A DNA stretch of 64,000 bases, from assembly GCA_002370555.1 (NCBI GenBank), contig AP014718.1, positions 2,046,001 through 2,110,000 on the forward strand, given 5' to 3'. How positions within the stretch are numbered: the stretch's first letter is position 1; every line of letters starts with the position of its first letter. A program made the translations under genes and the position numbers. A model generated the notes under the pieces. The model saw nothing but the letters and a program-made list of their open reading frames with translations. It was not told where the DNA came from and did not search any database. This document shows, piece by piece, positions 1 through 10,528 of this stretch. The DNA is from Arthrobacter sp. Hiyo4 (GTDB taxonomy: Bacteria; Actinomycetota; Actinomycetes; Actinomycetales; Micrococcaceae).

Positions 1-1162
1 GCTCCCGCACCCGGAGTGTGGTGTGCTGCTGGGTCACACTTTCGATGGCCCGCACGGACGGCAGGAAGCCGCCGGGAAGATGTACTTGTGCACCCAGGTG
101 TACGCGTTGCGCGTGGCCAGCATGCGGCCGTGCGGCATGGTGATGGCCTGGATGGCCACCTTCCCGCCCGGGGCCAGCACGCGGTCGATGGTCTGGAAGT
201 AGATGGGCCAGTACTCATAGCCAACCGCCTCGACCATTTCCACTGACACAACGGCATCAAACTCGCCTTCCACGGCGCGGTAGTCCTGCAGCGCCACGGT
301 CACCTGGTCTGCGTAGCCGGCGGCTGCAATCCGTTCCTGCGCCAGCGCCCGCTGCTCACTGGAGAGCGTCACGCTGTAGACAGTGGCACCGCGGGCTGCT
401 GCCCGGAGGGCCAGCTCACCCCAGCCGGTGCCGATCTCCAGCAGCCGCGTGCCGGATCCGACGCCGGCCTTGTCCAGCAGCCTGTCGATCTTGGCTTGCT
501 GGGCTTCCGCCAAGGCGTCCCACGGGACCGAATCCAGTGCACCATCGCTCAGCGGGAAGAGCGCCGAAGAGTAGCTCATGGTGGTGTCCAGGAAGTGGGA
601 GAAGAGCTCGTTGGAGAGGTCGTAGTGCCGCGAGATGTTGCTGCGCGTGTTGTGCTCTTCGTTGCGTTCCTGCCGCGGCGTCCGCGGCAGGTACAGGGTC
701 CGCAGCCTCTGCAGCGGTGCGGGGATCAGCGTGTCCACGGAAGCGGCGAAGACCTCCAGCACCCCGGCGAGGTCTGATGCTTCCCAGTCCCCGCCATAAA
801 GGACTCGCCCAGCCCGATCAGGCCGTTGTCACCGATCCGCACTTCGAACGCTGCAGGCCTGAGCATGGTCATCACCGGCGCGTCCGGGCCGCCGGTGCCC
901 AGCACCGAACCGTCCGGGTAGGCAACGCGCAGGGGCAGCCGGCGTACGGCCGCCTTGAACAACAGGCCGGCGGCCTTGCCCGCCACCAGCGCTTTAGTGC
1001 CCGACGGCGCGTGGGCAACACCGGGCCACACGTCCGGATCGATGCTGGCCGGCGACGCCGGTACCCGGCAGCGATCCGTTCCGGCACCGGGTGCCGTGCG
1101 GCTGACTTCGCGGCGGAGACCTCCGCAGTCGCGGCTGTTCCGTTTTCATCGGTCATGGTCAT
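1..1162 (-). CDS. Cyclopropane-fatty-acyl-phospholipid synthase family methyltransferase (3' end outside window, frameshifted)
   Basis: SAM-dependent methyltransferase of the CFA synthase/mycolic acid cyclopropane synthase family, expected to modify unsaturated acyl chains of membrane phospholipids. The SAM-binding motif LEIGTGWGELAL and the family motif SRHYDLSNELFSHFLD are readable. The ATG start at 1162 overlaps the stop of the DUF1365 gene (ATGA), so translation is probably coupled. The frame breaks near 1055, 785 and 70; at 70 one G is missing from CCGGGCGGC, after which the protein continues to base 1. The C-terminus lies outside the window. Family is clear; whether the product is a cyclopropane, methyl-branched or furan fatty acid cannot be read from sequence. 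Confidence 0.85.
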
Positions 1163-1890
1163 TGGACTGCCTCCTGTGGGGGGTGATGTGGTTTTTTGAT
1201 GACTGGCAGGCGTCGTGCCCAGAGTTTGATGCCCTGGACCCGGATCAGCGCCGATACCAGCAGCGGCGCAGCAGGGACGGCAACGGCTGCTGCCAGGATG
1301 TTCCTGACGGTGGCCGGGCGCCGGTCCCCGTCCATGGTGGCGGCGAACGGGCGCTGCCCTTCGCGCTCCAGGACGATCGAGACGGACAGCCGCTGCTCCG
1401 GGGCGGGCAGCTTCATACGGTACTGCCCGTCAACGTCATTGAACGGTGACACGTAGAAGGCCTTGGGCACGCTGGCCCGGCCGGAAGGGTCCGTTTCCAG
1501 GAGGTAGCAGTGGCGTTCGCCGTACGTGTTGTGGACCTCGGCGATCACGCACTGCAACTCGCCGGACAGCCGGTAGCACCAGAAGAGCGTGAGCGGGTTA
1601 AAGACGTGGCCGAAAACCCGGGCGCTGGTCAGCATTCGGATAGCGCCGCCGTCGGGCTCTCTCCCCCGGGTCCGCAGGAACCGTTCCACGTTGCTGCGGA
1701 TGGTGGCCCCGGGATCGCCCAGGTGGTCGGCGGCCCGGAAGACAGCCAGCGGCCGCATGACCCGGGGCAGAACCGGGAGCCGGTCCACATCCACAAACCA
1801 GCTGTAGCTCCGGTAGGTGAAGGCATTCTTCAGCGGGCTCTGGCGCACGTGGGAAATGGACGTGCGGTAGATGGCTGCGGTTGAGCTCAT
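1159..1890 (-). CDS. DUF1365 family protein
   Basis: Intact 243-residue protein of the DUF1365 family, whose biochemical role is not established. Readable family features are an N-terminal IYRTSISHVR, the central GHVFNPLTLFWCY and EVHNTYGERHCYLL segments, and YVSPFNDVDGQYRM. The ATG at 1890 overlaps the stop of the upstream FAD oxidoreductase as ATGA, and its own stop overlaps the next start in the same way, so all three genes form one coupled operon. DUF1365 genes are known to neighbour amine-oxidase and CFA-synthase genes in many bacteria, which suggests a role in modified fatty-acid metabolism. This is inference from context. Confidence 0.88.
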   Translation of the reverse strand: MSSTAAIYRTSISHVRQSPLKNAFTYRSYSWFVDVDRLPVLPRVMRPLAVFRAADHLGDPGATIRSNVERFLRTRGREPDGGAIRMLTSARVFGHVFNPLTLFWCYRLSGELQCVIAEVHNTYGERHCYLLETDPSGRASVPKAFYVSPFNDVDGQYRMKLPAPEQRLSVSIVLEREGQRPFAATMDGDRRPATVRNILAAAVAVPAAPLLVSALIRVQGIKLWARRLPVIKKPHHPPQEAVQ

Positions 1891-3266
1891 GCACCCTCCG
1901 AGGCCGAAAGCAGCGCAGGTTTGTGCGCGTGAATCCCGAGCGTATCCCAGGGGCGCCCCAGGCTCGCGGCGGCACGGACACCGGCCAGGGCGCCGTCCTC
2001 GTGGAACCCCAGCCCAGGTAGGCGCCGGCGTAGGCGATGCGGTCATCACTCAGGGCTGCAATGCGCTGCTGTGCCCGCAGTGATTCGGGGGTGTACTGGG
2101 GGTGTTCGTAGACCAAATGGTCCAGCACCCGGTCCTCCGCGATGAGCTCGGACTCCCCCAGGCTCACCAGGTACGGCAGGCCATCGGCCGGCTCCAGGCG
2201 CTGCAGCCGGGTGAGGTCGTAGCTGACCAGGACCTTGTCCGGGCGGGCTTCGCAGTCCGGGAGACGGTAGTTCCAGGACGCCCTGGCATTGTCCGCGGCG
2301 GGCAGGACAGCCGGGTCCCGGTGGAAAACGGTGTGGTTGACGGAGTACGGCATCTGCCCCAGGGCTTCCTTTTCGGCCGGCGTGGCGTCCGCGAGGAAGC
2401 CCAGTGCCTGGGCCGGGTGCGTGGCAATGACCACGGCCTCGAAATCCTCCACTCCGTGAGCGGTGTCCACTTCCACGCCGAGGGCGTGGCGCCGGATAGC
2501 GGTGACCGGACTGCTAAGCCTGATGTCCGGGAGCGTGGCGGCCAACTTCTCCACGTACTGCCCCGAACCGCCGGTGACCGTCCGCCACTGCGGCGAACCC
2601 TTGACGCCCAGCATGCCGTGGTGGCCCAGGAACGTGAAGAGGTAGCGCGCCGGATAGGACAGCGCAGTGGTGGGATCGCACGACCACACCGCGCTGACCA
2701 CCGGCGTCATGAAATGGGAGATGAAGTACTTGCTGAAGCGTTCCTTTGCCAGGAAGTCACCGAGGGTCAGCTCCGCGCCGCCACCACCAGGGCCGGCGTC
2801 GGACGCTGGAGCCGACTCAATCAGGGCGCGGGCCCTGCGGTAGAAGCGCATGACCTCCAGCAGCATCAGCAGGTAGCGTCCGCGCAGCAGGCTGGACGGC
2901 GGGCGATGATGCCGCGGCTGCCCCACGGGCCCCGGCGTACTCCAGGCCGCAGCCATCACAGCGGACAGACATGCTCATTTCGGAGTCCTGCGTCTCCACG
3001 CCCAGCTCGGCGAACAGCCGCAGCAGCGTGGGATAGGTCCGCTCGTTGTGGACTATGAAGCCGGTGTCGATGCCGAGGACGGATCCATCCGGCTGTGCGA
3101 CATTGTGGGTGTGGGCGTGGCCGCCCAACCTGCTGTCCGCCTCGAAAAGGGTGACGTTGTCGTGCCGGTTCAGGACATACGCGGCCGTCAGGCCGGCCAC
3201 TCCACTGCCCACGACCGCGATGCGACGTCCCTGCGGCTTGAAGGTCGAGTTCCCTGCCAAAGACAC
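1887..3266 (-). CDS. FAD/NAD(P)-binding amine-oxidase-like oxidoreductase (frameshifted)
   Basis: Flavoprotein of the amine oxidase/protoporphyrinogen-oxidase-like superfamily. The N-terminal Rossmann motif [18 protein letters not shown] is followed by an acidic dinucleotide-binding strand ([16 protein letters not shown]). The start is GTG at 3266. The frame breaks near 2910 and again near 2005. After repair the C-terminus ends in ASEGA with the TGA inside the ATGA shared with the DUF1365 start. About 460 residues, normal for the family. It is the first gene of the lipid operon. Homologues beside CFA synthases act in fatty-acid desaturation or oxidation steps (for example in furan fatty acid synthesis); assigning that step here is inference. 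Confidence 0.82.
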
Positions 3267-3446
3267 TGTTCTGCTCCCCTGCTCGGACTGCCTGTGCGCT
3301 TGCTCGATGCAAACTCTCTAGGGGCAGTTCGACGCCGCGGGGCCGGTGGATGACTGATTTTGCCGTAAATCTTTGTGCCAGAATGAAACGGGCGTTCGAG
3401 ACCCGGCACACCGCAGTGCCAAGGCGGCCCTGACCGAAGGACAGCG

Positions 3447-4410
3447 TTGGTAAATCCCGTACATCTGAAGACCCTCCTGGAAGTTACCCGGCTGGGCTCG
3501 TTCGCGGCCGCAGCGGCACGCCTGGGCTACACGGCGTCGGCTGTCTCTCAACAGATGTCCGCCCTGGAGCGCGAGACGGGCGTGGTCCTGTTCCAGCGTT
3601 CGGCCCGCAGTGTGGTCCCACGGAAGCGGCGGAAGTGATAACCCGGCACGCTGCGAAGGTGCTGACGGACATCGAAGCCCTCATGGCGGCGGCCTCCAAG
3701 ACACACAGCAGCACCAGCCAGGAGCTCCGGCTGGGAATCTTCCCCAGCCTGGCAACCTACGTCCTCCCGCGCATCCTGAAGAATCCGGCGTGGAAGGACC
3801 TGGCCATCGACCTCAAAGTGTCCGTGGCCGAGCCGGCCCAGACCATCCAGGGACTGCGCACCGGCGGAGAACTGGATGTGGCGCTCGTCTTCCAGGTGGC
3901 CAGTCCGGGCTCGCCTGGCCGCACACCATTAACCGGCAGTGGATCGGAGATGACAACTTCCGCGTAGTCCTCCCCGCAGGCTGGGGATTCCGCACGGACG
4001 CCAAGGTGGCGGCGGACCATCTGTCCGAGCTGCCCTGGATCATGCACCACCCCGGGAGCCCCGACGCCGTGGTGATCGAGCGGCTCTTTGCCAGCTGCAA
4101 CCTGCATCCGCGCGTGGTGGCCCACAGTGACGACTTCCATGCCAGCCTCGAAATGGCGGCCGCCGGACTGGGCGCTGCGCTGGTACCTGAGCTCGCTTTG
4201 CGGAACCGGCCGGCCGGCGTCGTAGTGCTGGACGTTCCCGAGATCCGGCTGGCCCGGAACGTGTTTGCCCTGCTCATCAACGAGAAGAAGACCGCCCGGG
4301 TGCAGCTCTTTGTGGACCTGCTCGCCGAGACGATGGCTGCGGCGGGTCCTCAGGCAATTAGCCCGGAATGCTGGAAAGCGCGGCACTTGGGGTCTATGTT
4401 GAAGGTATGA
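3447..4410 (+). CDS. LysR-family transcriptional regulator (frameshifted)
   Basis: DNA-binding regulator with an N-terminal winged helix-turn-helix (LLEVTRLGSFAAAAARLGYT, then ASAVSQQMSALERETGVVLF, about residues 7-48) and a LysR substrate-binding domain with the start QELRLGIFPSLATYVLPRIL. The start is TTG at 3447; no better in-frame ATG precedes the helix-turn-helix. Frameshifts fall near 3620 and 3900. The gene is divergent from the FAD oxidoreductase-DUF1365-CFA operon across 180 bases, the classic arrangement for a LysR regulator and its target. Its ligand is unknown. The stop TGA overlaps the ATG of the next gene (ATGA). Confidence 0.85.
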
Positions 4411-4912
4411 ACAGGGTAGCGAGCCAGCACTTTGGAGAAATCGAGCTCAACCACGGCAGGGATCACAACATCGCCGCCAAACATGAGCTGGGTGGCCAGC
4501 TACTGGAACTTGACCTGAACATCAACGCACACGACCACTTTGACGAAGCGGCCATGCACAAGGTGGACTACCGGCTGCGGTTCCTCCCCGAGCTGGTGGA
4601 TGAGGTGCGGCAGATGATCGCCGACGAGCTGGAGCAGGAAGGGACCAGCCCCCAGGAATACCTTCACTTCCACTGCAGCGCCCTCAAGGACGAGCACCTG
4701 CAGAAGGTCTTTGGCGTGGAGGAACGCAGCCAGCTCACCAACGACGTCTTCCTCAAGGCCTCAAGCTCGGCCACGTGGGCATTTTCCCCGGCCAGCCCGA
4801 GCGCTACTTTGTCATGGACTTCACCCTCGGCTCACATTTCACGGACGAGGTCCTGGTGGTGGCCGCCGACGAAGACGGCGTGGTGGACGACGAAATCCTC
4901 TGGGAGTCCTGA
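4407..4912 (+). CDS. DUF2004-type hypothetical protein (frameshifted)
   Basis: Small acidic soluble protein of about 168 residues resembling the DUF2004 family; function unknown. I chose the ATG at 4407 because it overlaps the LysR stop (ATGA) and begins the conserved stretch SQHFGEIELNHGRDHNIAAK. The frame breaks near 4762; the continuation reads LGHVGIFPGQPERYFVMDF and ends at TGA 4910-4912. It is probably cotranslated with the LysR regulator. A strong hairpin follows directly, so transcription should stop before metE. Confidence 0.75.
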
Positions 4913-4924
4913 ACCCCTAAAACA

Positions 4925-4964
4925 CGACGGCGGCCGGTCACCTTTCGGTGAACGGCCGCCGTCG
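4925..4964. terminator. Bidirectional terminator hairpin between DUF2004 gene and metE
   Basis: An 18-base arm beginning CGACGGCGGCCGG pairs with its downstream complement around a TTTC loop, with one mismatch. It lies between the convergent stops at 4912 and 4981. There is no long T tract on either side, so it is called from the stem and its position. Confidence 0.7.
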
Positions 4965-4980
4965 GCGTTAATGCGGTGGG

Positions 4981-7313
4981 TTACTTCGCGGACTGCAGCA
5001 GGCTGGCGCGGACCGTCTTGGTGGCCTTGACCAGGTTGCGCAGGGACTCTTCGGTCTCGGCGTAGCCGCGGGTCTTCAGGCCGCAGTCGGGGTTGACCCA
5101 GAGCTGGCGGGACGGGACGTGCTTGACGGCGGTGGCCAGGAGTTCGGTGACCTCGGCTTCGCCCGGAACACGCGGCGAGTGGATGTCGTAGACGCCCGGG
5201 CCAACGCCGCGGCCGAAGCCGTGGGACTCGAGGTCGTGGACAACCTCCATGCGGGACCGTGCCGCTTCGATGGAAGTGACGTCTGCGTCGAGGCCGTCAA
5301 TGGCGTCGATGATCACGCCGAACTCCGAGTAGCAGAGGTGGGTATGGATCTGCGTGGCGTCGGCCGCACCGGCGGTGGCCAGGCGGAAGGAATCCACGGA
5401 CCACTTCAGGTAGGTGGCGTGGTCGGCCTTGCGCAGCGGCAGGAGTTCGCGCAGCGCGGGCTCGTCCACCTGGATGACCTTGATGCCGGCAGCCTCGAGG
5501 TCCGCGATTTCGTCGCGCAGGGCCAGGCCAACCTGGTTAGCGGTCTCGCCCAGCGGCTGGTCGTCGCGGACGAAGGACCAAGCCAGGATGGTGACCGGAC
5601 CGGTGAGCATGCCCTTCATGGGCTTGCTGGTCAGCGACTGGGCGTACTCTGCCCAGGCCACCGTGATGGGGGCGCTGCGGGTGACGTCGCCCCAGAGGAT
5701 GGACGGACGCGTGCAGCGTGAGCCGTAGGACTGGACCCAGCCGTGGACCGTGACGTCGAAGCCTTCGAGGTTCTCGGCGAAGTACTGGACCATGTCGTTG
5801 CGCTCGGGCTCGCCGTGCACCAGGACGTCGTAGCCGAGCTCTTCCTGCAGCTCAACGACGCGCTTGATCTCGTCCTTCATGAGCTGCTCGTACTGCTCGT
5901 TGGTGAGGTCGCCCTTGTTGTTGCGGGCACGTGCCGAGCGGATCTCGGAGGTCTGCGGGAAGGAGCCGATGGTAGTGGTGGGCAGCGGCGGGAGGTGCAG
6001 CGCCTCTTCCTGGGCGGCTTCGCGGACCGTGTAGGCGGAGCGGCTGAAGTCCGCTGCGGTCAGGGCCTCGGTGCGGGCCCGGACGTCGTTGCGGCGGACG
6101 CCTTCGGCGATGGCGCGGGCTGCGATGATGGCGGATGCCTCGTCGATGGCTGCCTTGGCGGAGGCCGGGTCGGCCAGGTAGGACGCGAGCGTCTTGACCT
6201 CCACGGCCTTCTGGTCGGCAAACGCGAGCCAGCTGCGCAGCTCTTCGGAGAGCTGGCCTTCTTCGGTGACGTCGTGCGGGACGTGCTGGGTGGAGGTGGA
6301 GGTGCTGACGGCGATCCGGCCGGCGGCAGCCTTCAGTTCGTCCAGCTTGGCGGCGGCGACGGCCAGGTCGTTGCGCCAGATGTTGTGGCCGTCAACGACG
6401 CCGGCAACCAGGGTCTTGTTGCCGAGGCCGGCCAGGGCCGCTGCGGACGGGACCGCGCCCTTGAAGGCGTCGATGTGCAGGGCGTCGATGTTGGTGGCGG
6501 CAAGTGTGCCCAGCTGGCCGTCGAGGGCGCCGTACGGGGTGGAGACAAGGATCTGCGGGCGCGTGGCCGCACCGGAGAGGACCTCGTAAGCGCGGGCAAC
6601 AGCTGCTTCGATTTCGGCGGACGGGGTGTCCTGGTCAACAACCAGGGCGGGCTCGTCCAGCTGGATCCAGCTGGCGCCTGCGGCGGCGAGCTTCTCGAGG
6701 AGCTGCACGTAGACCGGCAGGACGTCTTCGAGGCGGGACAGCGGAGCGAAGCCTGCAGGGGCTTCATCCGAAGCCTTGGAGAGCAGCAGGTAGGTGACCG
6801 GGCCAACGATGTACGGGCGGGTCTCGATGCCGTTGGCCAGGGCGAACTCGAATTCCTCAACGATGCGGTTGGAGGCGAGGGTGAACTCGGTCTCCGGGCA
6901 ATCTCCGGAACGAGGTAGTGGTAGTTGGTGTCGAACCATTTGGTCATTTCCAGCGGCTGCTGGTCCTTGGTGCCCCGGGCCAGGGTGAAGTAGCCGTCGA
7001 TGTCGAGCTGGCCTTCGGCGTTGAGGAGCTTGCCGAAGCGGGCCGGGACAGCGCCGAGGTGGGCGGTGGCATCCAGGACCTGGTCGTAGTAAGAGAACGT
7101 TCCCGGAACGGCGGCCGCTTCGGTGAGGCCCAGTTCCTGCAGTCGCTTGGCGATGGTCAGCTGGATGCCCTTGGCGGCAGCGTCCAGTGCAGCGGCGTCG
7201 ATCTTGCCGGCCCAGTAGCCTTCGATGGCCTTCTTGAGCTGGCGGCGGCGGCCGATGCGCGGGTAGCCAAGGAGTGAAGCGGCCGGGAACGGGGTGGTGT
7301 TCTGTTCAGTCAT
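4981..7313 (-). CDS. metE: Cobalamin-independent methionine synthase (frameshifted)
   Basis: 5-methyltetrahydropteroyltriglutamate-homocysteine methyltransferase, catalysing the last step of methionine synthesis without B12. After repair the protein is about 777 residues, normal for MetE. The N-terminal barrel starts with SLLGYPRIGRRRQLKKAIEG. The C-terminal barrel carries LPTTTIGSFPQTSEIR and the zinc/substrate residues in HTHLCYSEFG and NPDCGLKTRGY. A single frameshift lies near 6900, where GAGATTGGCCCGG has lost one G. The ATG at 7313 is 56 bases downstream of metF, so the two are cotranscribed and metF supplies the methyl donor. No cobalamin riboswitch is recognisable upstream. Confidence 0.95.
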
Positions 7314-7369
7314 GGGAGATTCCTTGGGTGTTAGTGGAAACTGTGCATGGTCTGGCGAATGCTGGAAGG

Positions 7370-8331
7370 TCAGCTGGCAAGCTGGCGCCGGAGGGTGGCG
7401 CTGCGGCGGCCAGCTGAACGGGACTGGCGCGGAAGTGCCAGTTTGTCCAGAACCTCCAGCGCGCTCTGGTGTTCGTTGAAGGTGTAGATGTGGATGCCGG
7501 GCGCTCCGGCCTCGAGGGCCGCGTTGGCCAGGTCCACCGTGGCCCGGACACCGATCCGGAGTCGTTCGCCGTCGCTGTCCGCGGCGGCCAGGCGGGCCAG
7601 GAGTTCCGGCGCCGGTTCAACGCCGGTCAGTTCGCCGAGCCGTGTGACCGGCGCAGGCTGGTGAGCGGCATAACGCCCGGGATGATGGGGATGGTGACCC
7701 GGCCCGGCGTGCGCGGCTGATGAGGTTCGCGTACTGCTCGGTGTGGAAGAAAACCTGGGTGATGGCAAAGTCGGCGCCGGAGCACTGTTTGGCGAGCAGC
7801 ACCTCGACGTCGTGGGCTTCACTGGGTGATTCCGGGTGCCGGGTGGGGTACGCGGCGACACCCACGGCGATCTTGCCTGCACACAGCAGGGCCGACCGCC
7901 GCTGTTCAACCCGCCGGATAAGTTCGATCAGATCCTGCGCATACCGCAGTGACCCTGCGGCGAGCGGTCCACCGTCCTTGGGCTGGTCGCCCGGAGGCCA
8001 GGATGCCGCGGACCCCGGTGTCCAGGAGGTCGCCGATGATCTCCGCCAGTTCCTCCGGCGTGTTGCCCACGCAGGTGAGGTGGGCCAGCGGCCGGAGCGT
8101 GGTTTCCAGGAGGAGCCTGTTGATGAGTTCGACGGCGGTGTCCCGGTTCGAGCCACTGGCACCGTATGTGACGGAGACATAGTCCGGCTCGGTGGTTTCC
8201 AGTTCCCGGATGGTGGTCCAGAGCGACTCGGCCGCGGCCGGCGAGCGGGGCGGGAAGAGCTCGTACGAGAGCGCCACGGGGGCACTCTCGGTGAGGTTCG
8301 GATGCGTTTCAATAAGGCTTGGCGGTGACAT
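7370..8331 (-). CDS. metF: 5,10-methylenetetrahydrofolate reductase (frameshifted)
   Basis: Flavoenzyme reducing 5,10-methylene-THF to 5-methyl-THF, the methyl donor for MetE encoded next. N-terminal features LSYELFPPRSPAAAESLW and DYVSVTYGASGSNRD are typical, followed by PLAHLTCVGNTPEELAEII and, later, FAITQVFFHTEQY. Start chosen at ATG 8331, giving about 320 residues. Frameshifts lie near 7985 and 7700; the final frame ends at TGA 7370. The start codon sits in a sequence complementary to an upstream leader segment, suggesting translational control (see leader entry). Confidence 0.92.
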
Positions 8332-8547
8332 TTGCGTCCTTGGCTTTGGCCATTGCCGGCTGCCGGTCAGCAAATGTGACGGTGAAGCCGGGAATGAATT
8401 TGAGTTTGGGAACACGGAAAACTCCACAGGGACGCAGCCGCAACTGTTACGCCTGTAATGAAGTTCTCCGTGAGCAAATGTCAGGCCCACATGGGGGCAC
8501 CCACACCCTCCACAATCGGAGGATCGCTGACACGTTACCTCGGTAAC
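8325..8547 (-). promoter_or_regulatory. Structured 5' leader of metF-metE with a potential start-codon-sequestering switch
   Basis: On the minus strand the leader begins with a perfect hairpin GTTACCGAGGTAAC (8547-8534). Next, TGTCAG (8532-8527) can pair with CTGACA (8485-8480), closing a domain that contains CCTCC/GGAGG and a GTGGGTGCCCC stretch. The same segment TGACATTTGC (8483-8474) is perfectly complementary over 10 bases to the metF start region GCAAATGTCA (8335-8326). The two pairings are mutually exclusive. GTGGGTGCCCC resembles part of the SAM-IV class, but the rest of that consensus is not found in place. Identity is unproven. This leader occupies most of the 375-base gap 8332-8706. 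Confidence 0.4.
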
Positions 8548-8556
8548 TTGTATAGA

Positions 8557-8585
8557 ACTCTAGGAGCTCGCGGTGCACCCTTCAA
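8557..8585 (-). promoter_or_regulatory. Possible metF promoter
   Basis: On the minus strand TTGAAG (8585-8580) and TAGAGT (8562-8557) are separated by 17 bases, a plausible -35/-10 pair placing the RNA start just before the GTTACC hairpin. Called by eye only. Confidence 0.3.
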
Positions 8586-8706
8586 GTCCGCTGCCGAATT
8601 AAGACGCAGCTTTACGGAGTGTTTCGCATTGGTGCAGAATTTTCTTCGCCATATTGGTCAACGGATTCATCGGGGCATACTGCAGACCCGCCGCTGCCGT
8701 GGCCTG

Positions 8707-9501
8707 CTACCAGGGCCGGTCAACACCCGGCCCGAAGCCATAGTCCCGGAGGTACTCGTCCCGCTCCTGCCCGGAATTCCGATCGCTTTGGGCTTCCCTG
8801 GCGTTGTCCCTGAGCTGCTCAAGCTGGCTCTGCTGGCCGGATCCGCCGGAAGTTCGCCCTGCCCGGCTCTTCCGGCGGCTGCGTGGTGGTGTTGTCCGCA
8901 GCCGCTGCACCGGCCTTTTGCTGCAGCCGCTCCGCCGCCTGTTTCAGTTGCTCCCCCGCGCTGGAATCGGCGCTGGCATCTGCGCCGGCATCCGCGCCGG
9001 AGGCAAAGCAGCCCTCCGGAGCAGCCTCCACTACCGCAACGCCTTCGGCGAACAGCTGGGCCGCCGCCGTCGGATCTTCTGTTTTGGCCTCGGCGTCACC
9101 GAGGCGTTCGAAGGTGAGGGTCAGGTTGACCCGGACGACGCACTCGTCGGCCGGCCCGCCAGGGACAACGCTTCCTCGAAACGTTGGCGGGCGGCAGCGA
9201 AGTCCCCGGCGAGGAACAGGCCGTCACCCTCGGCGAACGGCGCCTTGTGCGGTTCGATGAAATTTGCGGTCCTCAGTCCGCCCGCGGCATCCGCCACGCC
9301 GCCGGAGTCCCCGGCCGCGAAGGACCGGGCAGCAGTGTCGGCGAGGATGCCCACGCTGAGCATCTTCGCGGCCAGGCACAGGACCAGGAGTGCGGGCAGC
9401 GCAGACCACCACAACAGCCGACGGCGTCGCTCCCGCGGGTCCCGTGAGGTCACCTGCGGTGCCGGTTTCTGGCGTGCCGGCGTGGGTGTTGGCCGTATCA
9501 T
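8707..9501 (-). CDS. Membrane-anchored BatC-like protein, last gene of the MoxR/VWA operon (frameshifted)
   Basis: Begins at ATG 9501, just downstream of the second VWA gene. An arginine-rich N-terminus precedes one membrane segment (LLWWSALPALLVLCLAAKML). The extracytoplasmic part contains a tetratricopeptide-like repeat (EGDGLFLAGDFAAARQRFEEA), then a low-complexity Ala/Asp stretch, a coiled-coil-like QLKQAAERLQQKAG, and a C-terminal QLEQLRDNAREAQSDRN. Frameshifts near 9140 and 8860. Position and topology match BatC, the TPR partner of Bat VWA proteins; sequence alone does not prove a function. Confidence 0.6.
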
Positions 9502-9509
9502 GTTCGAAC

Positions 9510-10528
9510 TCACGCTCCGGGCCGGAGCTGCCGCCATTGGCGCAGCACCAGGAAAGTTTCGCGGAGAGCCAGCAGGAACACTCCGGCGGCCAGGAGCCAG
9601 TACAGCTCCGTCCGGCCGGCGACGTCGGCCTCCGTCGCTGCCCGTTGGAAGTCCCGGGATCAGCTGCCTGCATCATAGGCGCCACGGGGTCACCGGCCGA
9701 ACGGTGGACATAGGGCACCCCCAGCTGACCTGCAATCCCCTGCAGGCGGCCTTCGTCGATGACCGATAAGGCATCCTTGCCGGTTCCGGACGACCGGTCC
9801 TGGATGTAGCCTGCGCCGGCGTCCCGCCCCGAACCCTGCCCCGTGTTTTCCTTCATCCGGCCACCGGCCGCCGTGCCGTAGCCGAGCACCGCGCCGCCGT
9901 CCACCAGGCCGCCGTCGAGCCTGATCGCCGCCGGTGCCTTGGCGCTGGTCTGTTCACCGTCGCCGAGGTAGTAGACCAGGCGCGGCCGCTCGGGATGGCT
10001 GTCCCGCGCCGCGCGCAGCCGCTCGGCCAGCAGGGTCCCGGCAGCGGTGACGCTGCTGCCCTTCGAATATGCCGTAACCTGCGGCTGCAGGACGGACACG
10101 CTGGTGTCCAGTGCGGTGGTGTCGGTGGTGAGGGGCATCCGGACAATGGCGTTGCTGTCGAACGTCAGGAGCGAAAAGCGGGCCCCGGCCAGTTCACCCG
10201 CGATGGCCATGATGTCCTGCCGCACCCCGCCAAGCCGGGGCGAGCCGTCTGCGTAGTCTTCGGCAGCGATGCTGCTGCTGGTGTCCACCACGAAGAAAAC
10301 GTTGACATCCGCCGCCGCGGCTTGGGAGCTTCCGCCGGGAACGCCCGGCCTGAGCGCCGCGGCCAGGAGCAGCAGCACCAGGGCGCTCCTGAACAGCCAT
10401 TCCCGAAGCCGGCTGCTGCCAGGAGGGCGCTCCCGCGCTGCCTTGACCAGACGCCAGACCAGAAACAGCACGGCGGCGGCGATGAGCGGGACCATAACCC
10501 ACCAGGGCAGGATCGGTTGCAGTGTCAT
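9510..10528 (-). CDS. VWA-domain membrane protein, BatB-like (frameshifted)
   Basis: Two N-terminal membrane segments (residues about 7-25 and 44-60) precede a von Willebrand factor A domain whose metal-ion-dependent adhesion site begins VFFVVDTSSSIAAEDYA (DxSxS). The domain is interrupted by a Gly-rich insert around TGQGSGRDAGAGYI. A C-terminal membrane helix (LYWLLAAGVFLLAL) is reached after one frameshift near 9640. The ATG at 10528 overlaps the stop of the upstream VWA gene (ATGA). Proteins of this operon type are thought to act in envelope protein assembly together with a MoxR ATPase. Confidence 0.8.

Noticed and set aside
5743..6918. Open frame of about 391 residues antisense to metE
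   Set aside because: Gly/Val/Asp-rich composition typical of antisense reading in GC-rich DNA; metE is certain on the other strand.
8480..8547. Confident SAM-IV riboswitch call
   Set aside because: Only a GTGGGTGCCCC stretch agrees with the class; the 5' half of the consensus is not in its expected place. Kept as an unidentified structured leader.
8332..8640. Cobalamin riboswitch upstream of metF-metE
   Set aside because: The B12-box and the GCCACTG-type core are not present on either strand.
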